A DNA stretch of 64,000 bases from Micromonospora_J zhanjiangensis. Lineage in GTDB: Bacteria; Actinomycetota; Actinomycetes; Mycobacteriales; Micromonosporaceae. The notes beneath the pieces are model-generated. The model searched no databases. It worked only from the letters and a program-made list of their open reading frames with translations, and had not been told where the DNA came from. The DNA lies in the NCBI RefSeq assembly GCF_042650605.1, contig NZ_JBHSBN010000030.1, positions 14,631-78,630 of the forward strand, written 5' to 3'. Below, in pieces: positions 35,301-46,400 of the stretch (position 1 is its first letter; each line of letters starts with the position of its first letter). Made by a program: the position numbers and the translations under genes.

Positions 35301-38300
35301 CGCAGGAAGGATTCCGTCGGCCGCCGCAGCGGGTCGTACGCGATGCGGAGGCGGTAGCCGCGGCTGTCCCAGGCGTAGAGCGACGTGCCCGCAGCGTCGT
35401 CGAGCATCCACCGCTCGCCGGCTTCCATGCTCGCCTCGTGGACCAGGTTGCCGAGCAGGTCGTAGGCGCACCGCATCACGACGCGCCCGGCGGGGTCGAC
35501 GACCTTGCGCTGGTTGCCTTCGATGTCGAGGAAGACTTCCGTCGCGGGGAACTCCTCGACGGGCGGCCCGGTCATGTCGCTGTACCGGGCCCTGTTGTGG
35601 GCGACGGTGCGGAAGGTGCGGCCGAGTGAGTCCGCGTGCGCGACGGTGGGCGTCGCAGCATGGACCCCGGCCTTCTCGGCGGCCCGCGTCTCGTTCGCGC
35701 GGTCCGCCGCGTCGGGATACCGCGCCGCGAAGGCTGCGGCGTGGGCCGGATCGGTGCGCAGCGCGTGCCAGGTCGGCTGGTGATCGGCGGTCGGCAGGCG
35801 CGCGAAGAAGTCGCCCACGTCGGCATCGGTCGAGGGATCGGCGATCAGGACCGTGTCGTTGACGTCCCAGGTCTCCTGCCGCCAGGGGTCGAAGACGACC
35901 TTCTCCCAGCTGTGGTCGGGGTGCAGCGTCGCGACCACCCGTTCGACCGGGTCGTAGCAGAGCACCGGGCTGACGCCGATCCGGACGGCGAACTCGTACC
36001 GGTGGGTGTCGGTGAAGAACGGCTCGTACTGACGGACGGGCTTGCCCTTGTTGTTGAAGACCGTCCAGCCGCTGCCGACCCAGCGGGGGCTCACGTCGTC
36101 CGGGGTCAGGACGGGATGGCCGTCGGGGCCCAGGACGACCGCGCCGTCGCCGTCGCGCCGGGGGGCGGGGCCCGGCTCGGCCTGGATCTTCTTCTGGATC
36201 TCCCGGCCGAAGCCGTCGGAGTAGGAGAGGCTGACCTGGATCTTCGACCGCTGATCCGGCTGAAGGTCGCTCAGGTGGGTCTCGCGGGCGATGGTTGCGG
36301 CGACGGCGGGAGGTTTCCGGGCCGGATCCGGTTCCCGCCAGTACGCGGCGAGGTCGTAGACCATGCGGGTGGTGGCACCGGCCAGGAGGGCGGCGGCCGT
36401 CAGCCCCTTCGGTTCGGCCAGGAACCGGTCGATCGCGGCCTGGGTGAGGTCGGCGGCGAACCCGTCCAGGGAATCACCCTCGACGGCCGCCGGCGCCGGC
36501 TTGCCCATGACCGCGGTGCCGACCACCATGCCGAGGGCGTCGAACACGACCGCCGACCGGTTGCGGTTGGCATCCATCACCAGGTCGGGCTGCAGCAGGC
36601 GGTAGTTCTGCGCCCGCCGGACGACCGGCTGCGTGGGGTCGGCGTCCCGCTCGCCCGCGGTGACCCGGTTGCCCAGCGGGTCGCACGTCTCCTCGACCAT
36701 CAGGTCGTACGGGTCGTAGGTCACCAGGGTCTCGGTACCGACGTCGTCGGTGTGGAACGGGTCGCGGAAGCGGTGCGGCAGGAAGAAGTGCTGCCGGGCG
36801 TGCGCCAGTTCCTGCGCCGGCGTGTCGCCGGGTTTCGGGGAGTAGAAGGACTGCCCGGACGGCGCCCACCACTGGTCGTCGTTCTCGGTGTGCAGGTAGC
36901 GGCCTTCGTCCGCCAGCATCGCGTCCGTGACGCGTCCGGCATAGACCTCCGCGACCAGGCCCGGCGTGAAGGCGTGCCGGCAGGTCCGGAAGGGCAGCGC
37001 CAGGGACTGCGCCGCGCCCAGCGGGAGAGGCCCGCCGAGGTCGTCGCGCCGGTAGTACGTGCGCAGGTGCTCGATCAGGCGCTTCTCCAGCCGCCCCGGG
37101 GTGGGGTCGCGCTCGTAGTCGAGCGCGACGGCCGCGGACGCCGCCCGGGTGATCTCGTCGAACGTGAAGCGGTGGCGCCCCGGCGCCAGTGTCAGACCGG
37201 TCAGCTCGTGTGCTCGCGACTCGCACGGCAGCGGCGTGCGGTGGTCGTCGGCCGTGTCGACGACGTTGGTGACGCTGTGCTCGGTGTACGTGACGAGCGT
37301 CCGGGCCTGCTTGGCCTGGTGCTCAGGGGCGAGCGCGGGGTCCGGCCGTCGTCGCCCGTAGCCGATCGCCGCATCCTTGAGGACGTTGCCGAAGTCGTCC
37401 ACCACGAGCGTCACGGCGTGGGCGACGCGGGGATCGGCGGGGTTGCGCTCGCAGTGGTAGCTGATCGACTCGCGCGCATGTGGGAAGAACACGCCGTGCC
37501 GGTTGGCGCCCCGCGGCTGCAGCGTCCGGATCGTGAAGTTCTGCTCCGTGACCGTGTAGGGGTGCTGCGCGTTCTCCGTGCCGTCCAGGCCGTAGACCTC
37601 GTGCCGAAGCATGGAGCCCTTGAGTGCGCGGGACGCCTCGCGTGCCTCCCCGGGCGTCAGGTCGGGCGGGAGCACGGTGTCCGGCAACAGTGTCCGGACG
37701 AACGCCGCGAGCGCGGCGGCGTAGTGCGGGTCGCTCCGGTCGGGCGCGCCGTGGTACTCGGCCGCGAAGTGCGCGCTGACCCGGTCGACCCCGTCGTGGA
37801 CCCCGGTGTGGAACCAGGTCCTGGTGAGCACCGGCGGGACGTGGGAGGACGCGTCGACATCGGCGCCGCCGGCTGTCCCGCCGCCGGCAGCCCGGCCGCC
37901 GGCCGCGAGCGCTCCGATCTCCTCGGTGTCCCATTTCTCCACCATTCCGAACCCGCGGAACTCGCGCTCGACGCCGTCGAAGAAGCCGTGGTGGTAGGCG
38001 AAGCGGGAGACGAAACGGTTGCCGCTGATCCGGTCGTGGGTGACGACCCGGTCGACGACATGCACGGGGAAGGGCAGCCGCGTCACCCACGGACGGCCGT
38101 CACGCTGGTCCTTGAGGTAGAAGTAGGTCGAGGGCGCGTACGAGATCTCCGTCTCGGAGCCGAGGTTGTTGACCGACTTGACCAGGAGATGTGGCTTGGT
38201 CCCGCCCATCAGGTCGACGTAGCGCAGGGGGCCGGGCGCATTGGCGGGCAGTGGCGACGACCAGACCAGGCACGCCGTGCCGTTGCCGAGCAGGTCGGCC

Positions 38301-40477
38301 GTCGTCACGGAGGACACGTCGTCGGCGAGCGGGAGCCGATCGAGGCGTCGCGCCTCGCTCAGCCGGTTCCCCGACTGGTTGAAGTAGATCCGCACGCCGT
38401 CGCGGTGCAGGTAGATGACGTCGTTCGTGCCGGATCCGTCGACGTCGGCTACCCGGACGCGCCGCTGGTCGAACTGGTCCGGAGCGTCGAACCACGGCGC
38501 GTTGCCCATCGTGACCTTGGCGCTGAAGCGCCCGTACCCCAGGTTCGGCCAGTAGCAGACCTCGCCGTTGCGGATGCGCACGAGGTCGGTGAGCCCGTCG
38601 CCGGACATGTCGGCCAGGTAGATGGACTGAGTGCCGTCGGCGAGGACGAGTCGGGGGCCGCGTTCCTCGTCGACCGGCTGGCGAACGTGCCGGGCCGGGC
38701 CGAAGCCGTCCTCTGCCAGCGACGGGTGCCAGGTGAAGACGTCCTGCTCCGTGATCAGGACGTCGGCGAGGCCGTCGCCGTCGAGGTCGACGAACCTCAG
38801 GTTGGGGTCGCGGGTGTCGCGGTTAAGGCGCGACGTGAAGGGGCGGAAGGGCCGCCAGCCGAACTCGCTGTCGTGCTCGTACAGCCCCGGCGCGGGGCCG
38901 TCAAGCACCACCACGTCGGGCTGGCCGTCGCCGGCCAGGTCCATGAACTGCGCCCGCCCCGCGGTGGCGCTGACGTTCGGCCTGGCTTCCATGCGTTGCA
39001 ACGGCGCGAACTCGACCGGCCGGTCGCTGATCGGACTGATGTTGCGCTTGTAGAACCAGACGCCGGCCTGCTCCGTCAGGATCCCGGTGATGCCCTCGCC
39101 ATGGAGGTCCACCCACTGGTACGTGGACCCGTCGAGTCCTGCCGGCAGGTTCTCCAGCTGTGCGGTGTCGGCGACCTGAACCCGGTCCCGGATCGCCGCC
39201 TTGCTGTACTCGAATTCCAGCGGCGGAAGCGACTTCTGCAGGTACGTGGCCTCGTCGGCGCCAGCCGTGGGAATGGCGCGACGCACGTAGCCCGTCTGGG
39301 TGACCGCGCGCACGAACGAGGCGAATCGGGTGCTGCCCTGGTGAGCCAGTTCCTCGTCGATCGTCGGGGACCCGTCGGGGTCGAGATCCGCGTACTCGAA
39401 CTCGGTGGACCGCACCAGGCCGTCGTAACCTGGCTCGCCCGTCGGCAGGTCGGGGATGTGGTGGAACATCAGAACCCGGCGGCAGCGCCGGTACGTCCGC
39501 ACCTCGAAGCCGGCGCGGTAGGAGGAGAACGGATCGGGACGTACGCCCCACGGACGGCGGGGCGTCGCCGAGGCGGTCACGAACCGGTGCTGGTCGGCCT
39601 GCGGCCGGGACGGGTCGGGACGGATGTCCGCCAGGTGCCCCTCGTCGTAGTCGAACACCACCTCGAACAGCCAGGTCGCCGCCGACAGGTCCGGCTGGAC
39701 GATCCGGGGCACGTGGTTGCCGTACTTGATGCGCTTGATGTAGCGGTTCGCCGTCCGCACCCGGTTGCGCTCGTCGCCCCGGCTGCGGTCGACGCCGTCG
39801 GCGTCCTCCTGGGCGTACTCGAAGACCATCGCGTTGCCCTTGTCGTCATAGCTCTCGCAGATGAGCCAGCTGAAGACGCGGCTCGGATGCGCCGGCGACG
39901 GGTCCTCGGGGTCGACGATGCGGGAGTTGTCGTCCTTGCCGTACACGCTGGTGACGTTGGCGGGGGTGATCGACCGCCAGTGGATCTCCCCGGTGGCGGT
40001 GTTCGTCCACCGCTCGATCCGGGCGAACATGCCTTCGACGCGGGGGCGGTACCGGTGCACCACGAACCCGGGGGCGGCGCTGTCGTCGCGGAAGCGGCTG
40101 CCGTCGGCCGCCAGCACCGGCACGAGGTCCTCCGCGCCGGAGAGCACGTAGACATCGGACTCCCGGCCGTCCTGATACCGGGGCAGGCCCTTGTCGGTCT
40201 TGCGGGTGACAGCGGGCAGCGACAGGCTCCAGCCGAAGCCGAAGGGGCCGTTGCCGGAGCCCGAGTCGTAGGAGAGGGACAGCTGGGGTCCGAACCCGGA
40301 ACGCCCGGGGGTGGTGGCGATCGGCACCGACATCGAACCCGTTCCGGTGACGGGATCGGTGCCGAACTTCTCCCCGATACCGCGGATCGCCCCGCCGCCC
40401 TTCGGGAGCGTGATGGACGGTGCGGCCGGCTGCTGCCGGTCGTCGTCCGGCGTACTGACCGGCTGCGGCGCGGGCAT
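32384..40477 (-). CDS. Fused TcB-TcC component of a Tc toxin (SpvB/FG-GAP/RHS) with variable toxin tip
   Basis: 2697 residues. Order: SpvB-type domain (about 20-300; SITLPKGGGAIRGIGEKF, SYDSGSGNGPFGFGWSLSLP), FG-GAP-like repeats (about 505-690; FVDLDGDGLADVL, VADVDGSGTNDV), TcB middle domains (about 720-1650), RHS/YD repeats to about 2315 (RYRYTGKERDEESGFYYHGA, DPEGMADGVNLYSYGRNNP), then a 380-residue non-RHS C-terminus. In known Tc complexes TcB-TcC forms a hollow cocoon that releases the cleaved TcC C-terminus through TcA. Here the tip has SEVRVV (E2453), NIDIM (D2478) and GDLKYG (D2504-x-K2506), a PD-(D/E)xK-like pattern, a Gly/Ala-rich hydrophobic stretch, and C2660-x-x-C-H near the end. 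ATG 40477 is four bases after the TcA stop. Confidence 0.9.
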   Translation of the reverse strand: MPAPQPVSTPDDDRQQPAAPSITLPKGGGAIRGIGEKFGTDPVTGTGSMSVPIATTPGRSGFGPQLSLSYDSGSGNGPFGFGWSLSLPAVTRKTDKGLPRYQDGRESDVYVLSGAEDLVPVLAADGSRFRDDSAAPGFVVHRYRPRVEGMFARIERWTNTATGEIHWRSITPANVTSVYGKDDNSRIVDPEDPSPAHPSRVFSWLICESYDDKGNAMVFEYAQEDADGVDRSRGDERNRVRTANRYIKRIKYGNHVPRIVQPDLSAATWLFEVVFDYDEGHLADIRPDPSRPQADQHRFVTASATPRRPWGVRPDPFSSYRAGFEVRTYRRCRRVLMFHHIPDLPTGEPGYDGLVRSTEFEYADLDPDGSPTIDEELAHQGSTRFASFVRAVTQTGYVRRAIPTAGADEATYLQKSLPPLEFEYSKAAIRDRVQVADTAQLENLPAGLDGSTYQWVDLHGEGITGILTEQAGVWFYKRNISPISDRPVEFAPLQRMEARPNVSATAGRAQFMDLAGDGQPDVVVLDGPAPGLYEHDSEFGWRPFRPFTSRLNRDTRDPNLRFVDLDGDGLADVLITEQDVFTWHPSLAEDGFGPARHVRQPVDEERGPRLVLADGTQSIYLADMSGDGLTDLVRIRNGEVCYWPNLGYGRFSAKVTMGNAPWFDAPDQFDQRRVRVADVDGSGTNDVIYLHRDGVRIYFNQSGNRLSEARRLDRLPLADDVSSVTTADLLGNGTACLVWSSPLPANAPGPLRYVDLMGGTKPHLLVKSVNNLGSETEISYAPSTYFYLKDQRDGRPWVTRLPFPVHVVDRVVTHDRISGNRFVSRFAYHHGFFDGVEREFRGFGMVEKWDTEEIGALAAGGRAAGGGTAGGADVDASSHVPPVLTRTWFHTGVHDGVDRVSAHFAAEYHGAPDRSDPHYAAALAAFVRTLLPDTVLPPDLTPGEAREASRALKGSMLRHEVYGLDGTENAQHPYTVTEQNFTIRTLQPRGANRHGVFFPHARESISYHCERNPADPRVAHAVTLVVDDFGNVLKDAAIGYGRRRPDPALAPEHQAKQARTLVTYTEHSVTNVVDTADDHRTPLPCESRAHELTGLTLAPGRHRFTFDEITRAASAAVALDYERDPTPGRLEKRLIEHLRTYYRRDDLGGPLPLGAAQSLALPFRTCRHAFTPGLVAEVYAGRVTDAMLADEGRYLHTENDDQWWAPSGQSFYSPKPGDTPAQELAHARQHFFLPHRFRDPFHTDDVGTETLVTYDPYDLMVEETCDPLGNRVTAGERDADPTQPVVRRAQNYRLLQPDLVMDANRNRSAVVFDALGMVVGTAVMGKPAPAAVEGDSLDGFAADLTQAAIDRFLAEPKGLTAAALLAGATTRMVYDLAAYWREPDPARKPPAVAATIARETHLSDLQPDQRSKIQVSLSYSDGFGREIQKKIQAEPGPAPRRDGDGAVVLGPDGHPVLTPDDVSPRWVGSGWTVFNNKGKPVRQYEPFFTDTHRYEFAVRIGVSPVLCYDPVERVVATLHPDHSWEKVVFDPWRQETWDVNDTVLIADPSTDADVGDFFARLPTADHQPTWHALRTDPAHAAAFAARYPDAADRANETRAAEKAGVHAATPTVAHADSLGRTFRTVAHNRARYSDMTGPPVEEFPATEVFLDIEGNQRKVVDPAGRVVMRCAYDLLGNLVHEASMEAGERWMLDDAAGTSLYAWDSRGYRLRIAYDPLRRPTESFLRAAADPESVVARNVYGEARPNAEDDNLRGKVAELADQAGVVTSDRYDVKGNLLRSRRRLALEYRTPLDWSGEVPLESQTYTAHTRYDALNRVTQSIAPHSDAPGVGINVVQHGYNEANLLERVDAWLDQRAEPDDLLDPATADLHAVTDIDYDAKGQRLRITYGNGATTAYTYDLLTFRLTHLRTSRDAAAFPGDCRQPPPAGWPGCQVQNLHYSYDPKGNITHIRDEAQQTVYFRNTRVEPSAEYTYDAIYRLIEGTGREHVGQAGAPTPYSFDDARRIGLPHPNDGKAMGNYRERYAYDVAGNILSMRHRSSDPTLSGWTRTYAYDEPSQLEPGRRSNRLTSTRIGATTETYSSGADGYDAHGNMLRMPHLGAGSPAPNMRWDYKDQLHETDLGGGGRAYYVYDSAGQRVRKVWEKSAALVEERLYLGGFEVFRRSEGPASERTPTFARETLHVMDDTGRLALVETRTLDRAGDDKAPERLIRFQYGDHLGSTRLELDDHAQIISYEEYSPYGSTTCQAVRSRTETPKRYRYTGKERDEESGFYYHGARYCAPWLGRWTSADPEGMADGVNLYSYGRNNPVRYGDPTGTNCDPAVQSCIDPTQPTAREEALQQSLPAAERNLPPPGALSSSSSSGSGAGLSLAGNLLRSAAPSASVATAAQATNSIEDLLTFLHAQAGFETGAVRPPTFNPRSASPFGTAAHARATNVLDEMQQLGFLGSESIYSEVRVVNGVVTQIGGTPGGPRGANNIDIMVARPGTTISVGDNISGGTADLIGDLKYGGGVINPKYGVHGSPLTTITGRTAPGPVPAAPELMMTPSARWFAGGAGALNFAGGAFMLASIDTERDPGIVTAGKVTSGTASLVGGGMEIGGAAFGSVGLAEAGAAASGVGLIIAAPIMVYEMRPRGWVAIDPVLAERNMQRFRNGENVNPFCAMCHGQGGALDPNNDWNAGGARRAAFINRLQWKYLGD

Positions 40478-40481
40478 GCCG

Positions 40482-43400
40482 CTACTCCCGACCCGTGCGG
40501 ATGCGGTAGCCGCACACGAGGTAGGCCGCGGTGAGTTCCCGCTGCGGGAAGCGAAGCACCGCGATGGGCCGGTGGTGCCCGCGCCGCGGCACGCGAAGCT
40601 CGACGTCGACGACGCCGTGGAACAGACAGGGCAGCTCGCTGGTCGCCAGGCACTCGATGGTCTGCCCCGGACAGTCGCAGTCGTCGTCGTTCCGGTGCTC
40701 GCACAGGTGGCGGGTCACGAGCGTGACGGGCAGCGAGCCGCGGCACCCAGGGTCCTCGACCTCGACGTAGAGCCCGAGCCGGGTCACCGCCAGGTCGCAA
40801 CCTCCGGACAGGAACGGGAAGTGGTCCCGGGTGAGCCGCACCGGCCACGCCCCCGAGGCGTCGCCGCCGGTCAGGGCGTACCAGTCGTCGGGGAAGTCGT
40901 GCCGTACGTCGAAGAGCCGGACACCCGCACCCGGTAGGCGCCGGCGCGCCGCGGTCCGGGCGGCCTCGGCCAGCGCCTCACCGCCCTGGCGGGCGGTGTA
41001 GTCGACCCGCAGGACCACGTCGGCGAGCGTGTCGAGCGCGAAGCGGTTGTCCTCCTGCGGCAGCTCGATCCGCCACCGCCCGACCGCGCCGCGGTACTCG
41101 AACGGCAGGTACCGCTCGTCGCGGAACGACAGCTCGAACAGGCCCGAGTCGTTCTGGCCGGTGGAGGTCGCGATGGCCTCGCCGGCGATGTGGGAGCGCA
41201 CGGCGCGGGGGTCGTCCGGCGCCAGGGCGTACCCGGCGGGGTCCGCCCACCTGCTGCGGTCCCGCCACCGGGAACAGCTCGGGCAGGCGCCCGTGGCGCA
41301 GCGGCAGGTGCGCGGCCGCCCTCCGCCGGCGCACCGGCACGGGCCGACGTCGCCGCAGGCGCAGCCGGAGCGGCACTGCCCGCAGCAGCCTTCCGGGGGT
41401 ACGGCCAGCCGGGGGTCGAGCCGGATCTGGCTGGACAGCAGCGTGAGCCGGCAGTGCACCCCGGTGTACGGCCCGACCACGGCCGGGACGGTCAGCGTGA
41501 CGTTCTTGATCCGGCGCAGGTAGTGGCCGGGATAGTCGAGGTCGAACATCCACTCCGGGACGTCGATCTCGCACCGGCCCGTCTGCTGCAGTTGGAGGAA
41601 CGCGAGCGGGAAGTCGACCCGCAGCGAGAGGTGCTTGGTGAGCTCGTACTCGCGGCAGTTCTCCTCCAGGTACGCCGCCTCCATCTGCCGCAGGGCGACC
41701 AGCAGGCGTTCGCCGGCGAGTAGCCCCCGCTCGCCGCCGTCCCACGACTCCGCGGGCAGGAAGGTGTGGCGGCTGGTGGCGCGCTCGACGGTGAAGGCGC
41801 GTTGCGCCCGCAGGGCCGCCTGCACGGTGAGGTCGTACAGCCGGCGGTGCAGTCCGGCCGTCTCGCGCTGCAGGTGGAGGTACAGCTGCGCGTTGGTGAA
41901 CTTGTCGCGCAGGAAGTCCTGCACGTCCGCGGCCTGCTCGGCCTGCTGCTGCTGGACGTTGATGTCTCGCAGGGCGGCGTCGCGCCGCCGCTCCGCGCCG
42001 AGGATCTGCCGCTCAACCTGCTCCAGCTCGATGGAGATGACCTGCACCTGCTGCCGCCACTCGTCCTCGCGACGCTCCCAGCCGCCCTCGGTCAGGCTGA
42101 GACCTCCGGTGATGTTGGCGATGTCGGCGAGCCCGTTCATGATCCGTGCGGCCGTGCTGAACCCCGCGGCCAGCTTGTTCCCGAGCGGGAACTGCTGGAA
42201 CTGCAGGGGTGTGCCCGCGATGCCGGCGACGCCGAGCCAGAAGTCCGGCGTCATCCCGATGCCCTGCGCGATCCCCTCGGACACGTTCGCGCCCACCTTG
42301 GACGCCGTGGCGACGCCGTTGAGCGACTCGTACCCGGTCTCGCCCGCGTTGTGCCCCCGGCGCAGCAGGTCCTGGTAGTACCCGAGCCGGGCCAGCGCAC
42401 CCTGCTTCGTCTTGTACAGGGCCTGCACCTGCCAGTCGGCGTCACGCCACTGGAGCTGGCGCGTGCGCACCCCCAGGTCGAGCAGCTGCCGCTCGTGCCC
42501 GGCGCGCAGTGCCGCAAGCAGCTCCCCGTCGCCCTTCTCGAAGGCGGACAGCAGGGCCGCGCCGAACCCGCGCAGCTCGTTCGCCAGGTCCATCGCCTTC
42601 TGCACCAGGAACGTGAAGCGGTACGGGCCCGCCAGGCACGTGCAGCCCTCGGCCGGGCCGCACAGGTCGCAGCCCTGCCCGCCGACCGCCGCAGGCTCAC
42701 CGAGCAGGCTGGTGAGCGAGCCGGGCCGGTCCGGGGCCGTCCAGAAAGCCGGGCCGGGACGGCGCGACCGCTCGCGCAGCCGCTGCCCGTCCAGGCGCTG
42801 CCGGACCAGGCCGACGCGCTCCTCGTGCCGCTCGTAGAGGGCGAGCAGGCGAGGGTTGAGCGCGGCGGGGGCGGGCTGGAAGCCGGTCACGGTCATGCCC
42901 TCCCCGTCCCCGTCGGGGGGCTCCGCCGCTGCGGGCAGGACCCGACGCGGCGGCTCGCCCAGCACCCGGCCGGCGACGTCGAGCAGGGCACGGGCGCGCA
43001 GCGCGTGCTCCGGGCTCCCGCTGCACAGCAGGCCGTCGGCGGCGTCCAGCAGGGTCTCCAGGTAGGCCAGCAGCACGGCGCGGCGGCGCGCGGTGTCCTC
43101 GTCGACCGGGTTCGGCGGCGGGCAGCCGCCCCACGCGTCGTCCTGCTCCAGCGGGTGGCCGACGAGGTCGTACCAGGCGAGCGCGGCATCGTGCCGGCAG
43201 TGCGCCCGGAGCGCTCCGGCGACCGTCATCGCGACGGCGAACCGGGACAGCGGGATCAGCGCCGCGCCGGGCGACACGAAGGAGAGGTACGGGTAGCCGT
43301 CCAGCCCGCCGGGGAACGTCGGGGCGGGCCCGGCGGGCGGCTCGACCAGCGGCAGGACGACGGCCGCGTCGGGAACGAGGTCGTAGCGGAAGCCCGGGGC

Positions 43401-46400
43401 GGTCGGATCCTGGTACCCGACGGGCGGCACCGCACCGGCCACCGAGAACCGCAGCGAATCCCCGCTGCGCCCGTGGAAGACCAGCCCGGGTGCCGCACCG
43501 GGCGTGATCTCCACCCCGTCCGTGCTGCGCCGGGGGGCCTCGAACTGCCCGGCATTCACCCGGCACCACCACAGGTGCACCTCGCCGCGGGGCTGCCACT
43601 GCAGCAGCGCCGGCAGCTTCTGCGGCCGGTGCCAGTCCGAGGTCTGGTCCGCCGGGTTCTGCAGGGTCGACACGACGACGCCGGCCTCGGCGTCCTGCGG
43701 TGCGTCCGCCTCCTCGAAGAGCGCGGAGCCGGCGAGCCAGAAGTAGTACTCGTCGACGCGCGCCGGGTGCTCACCGGGACAGGCGTCGCAGCAGGGCACG
43801 TCGGCGCCAGGGGCATGCAGGTGCGCGGAGGCCGGGGGCAGGCCGGCGGCGGCGACCCGCACGAAGGGGGCACCGAGGCCGATCGCGGCGTCGAGCCAGA
43901 GCGGCAGTTGGGCTGGCTGCCTCCCGTCCTCCTCGCCGGCCACGGCGGTCAGGGCGCGGCCGCTGACCCGCTCGACCGCGGTGCGGACCGGGTCCGGGTC
44001 CGGCACCTGCGCGCTGACCTCGCGCCGCGCCCGCTTCGCGGCCGCGGGCGCGCGGCGCCGTGAGCCGCCGGGCGCCGCCGGGGCGCCGCCGGCGGGCCGA
44101 TCCGCGATCCCGACAGGACCGCCGTCATCCCCGTCCCCGTCCCCGTCCCCGTCCCCGTCTCCGTCCCCGTCTCCGTCTCCGTCTCCGTCTCCGTCGGGCG
44201 GCGGCGTCGGTGGCCCCTCGACGGGCGACAACCAGGACGGTTGCGGACCGTGTTCGGGGCTGCCGAGCAGCCCGAGCCCTTCCGGCGGCGGCTGGACCAG
44301 CCACTCCTCGTTGGGCTCGGCGTCCTGCAACAGCCGCAGGCCGGGGTGTCGCGGCGGGCGGGGGCCGGGCCACCAGGTGAGGCCGCCGGGTACCGGCACG
44401 GTCAGCACGTCTTCCCGCAGCCGCTGCTCGAGCAGCGTGAATGCCTCGTGGCGCTGCGCCTGGCGCAGCTCATCCCACTCGATCCAGTTTTCCCGGTACA
44501 GCGCCCGGCGGGCCGCGGCCTGCCACTGCCGGAACGTGGCCAGCCGGCACTCCCACAGCTCGAGGAGTGCGGTGCCGACCGGCAGCGCCGGCTCGAGCCC
44601 CAGCACGGCGCGCTGCACGAACGCCTGCGCGGCGCTGACGGCATCCTCCACTCTGGTGACGCGGCGGCAGACGCCGGTCGCGACGTCCTGCAGCAGCAGG
44701 TCCGACAGGTCGGTGACCGTCCGCGCGTACGTGACGCCGTCGGGCAGTCGTACCCGGTCCGCGGCGCAGAGGTAGGCGACGAGCGCGTCACGGGCGCGCA
44801 GGCGCAGGCCGTCGTTCAGCCGTTCGAGGTCGGCGTACCGGCGGGGTTCTCCGTGTTCCAGGTACGCGGCCTGGACGAACGCCGTGAGGTTTGCCAGTCC
44901 GGTCACACCGTCCCCGTCGGCGGCCGCCGGATCGTCGGAGGCCCACAGGTCGGGTCGGACCGTGGTGACGTCCGCCGGCACCAGGTGCTGCTCGATCCGG
45001 TGCAGCCAGGTCGCCCCGCGCCAGGCACGGACGGCCCAGCGCTCGTCCTCGAGATCGGTGGGGCCGAACCGGTACGGCGCCGACCCCGGCGGCGGCACGA
45101 AGTAGGTCGCGACGATCGGCGCGTACCGCAGGTCGATGCCGAGGTGTCGCAGGAGTTGGGCGGGGTCGTCGGGTTGCTGCTCGCTCACCTCGTCGAACAG
45201 CACCCAGGCTGGCCGTTCGCGCGCCCGCCTGGTCTGCCGGCGCAGGTCGGTGTAGTCGACCAGGCGCTCCCACGTGTCGAAGAGCGCGGCCCGGCGCGGG
45301 GCGCCGGGGTCGCTGCGCTGGTCCGGGACCGCCGGGTAGGGCGGCACCGGTTGGGCCAGGAGCGCGGCCGGCGGGTAGGGATCGCTGACGGGCAGCAGGT
45401 TCAGGTCGAACCAGGCCCGGTGTACGCCGAACGCCGCCGCCCCGGTCCGCGGGTAGGCCGTACCGGCGAACGTCTCCGCGTGCTCGAGCAGGTACCCCAG
45501 CTCGGACTGCCGTTGCGCGCGTAGCGGGTCCGCAGACAGCCCCGCACGGTGCGCGATCAACACGCCCTTGAAGGCCCGCTGGTAGGTGCGCCGGATGTCC
45601 CGCAGGCTGCTCGTGTACAGCTTCTCGAGCCAGCCGGCCGCCTGCTCCCCGTCGACGACCGCACCGGGCGGGAGCACCTTTCCCTCTCCCTCGGGCGGCT
45701 GCCGGACGACGCCGACGCCGAGCGTGGCGTCGTGGCTCGCGACGAAGAGCCGCTCGAAGGGCAGGACCTGAGGCTTGCCCTCCGTGTCGGGGCCCTCGTA
45801 CCCGAACCAGAACCCGGTCCGCGTCGGCCGCGCGTCCTGTTGCCGCTGGAATCGCGGGCGTCGCTCCTCCGCGTCGAGGACCAAGTCGTACGCGCCCCGC
45901 CGCAGGGCCAGCGCCCCGGACCGGTGCCCGGGCGCGTCCTCGCCGGGCATCCCGTGGTTGAGCACGGTCCACGTCCGCTGGCCGCGGCGCAGCACGAGCC
46001 GCCAGGCCCGCCCCTCGCAGCGCTCGTGCTCGTGCCCGTCGTGCTCGTGCCCGTCGTGCTCGTGCCCCTCGTGGCGGTCGACGTCGCGGCCGAGGAAGCG
46101 GTACCGGCCGCCGCGCTCGACGATGAGCACCCCGTGCCAGCGCACCGCGAACGGCTGGGCCCCGCCGAGCGGCTCGCCGCCGGCATCGAGCAGCGCCAGC
46201 CCGTTCCGCAGCGCGACGTAGCGGCTCTGCTGCGGCGTGAGCTGCAGGTCCAGGGCCGGGATCACCGTGGGCACCGGCGCGTTGCCGGCGTCCCGGGCGC
46301 CGCCGAACGCGGTCAGGGGGCCACGAACCTCGCGCCACCACAGTCCGACGGGTCCGGTGGGCGCGGCCTCCTCGTCCTCCCCCTCCGCGTCGTCGTCCTC

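Noticed and set aside
35636..40534. Open frame of 1632 codons on the plus strand
   Set aside because: Antisense to the TcB-TcC gene; Arg/Gly/Val-biased shadow caused by high GC third positions, no known motif.
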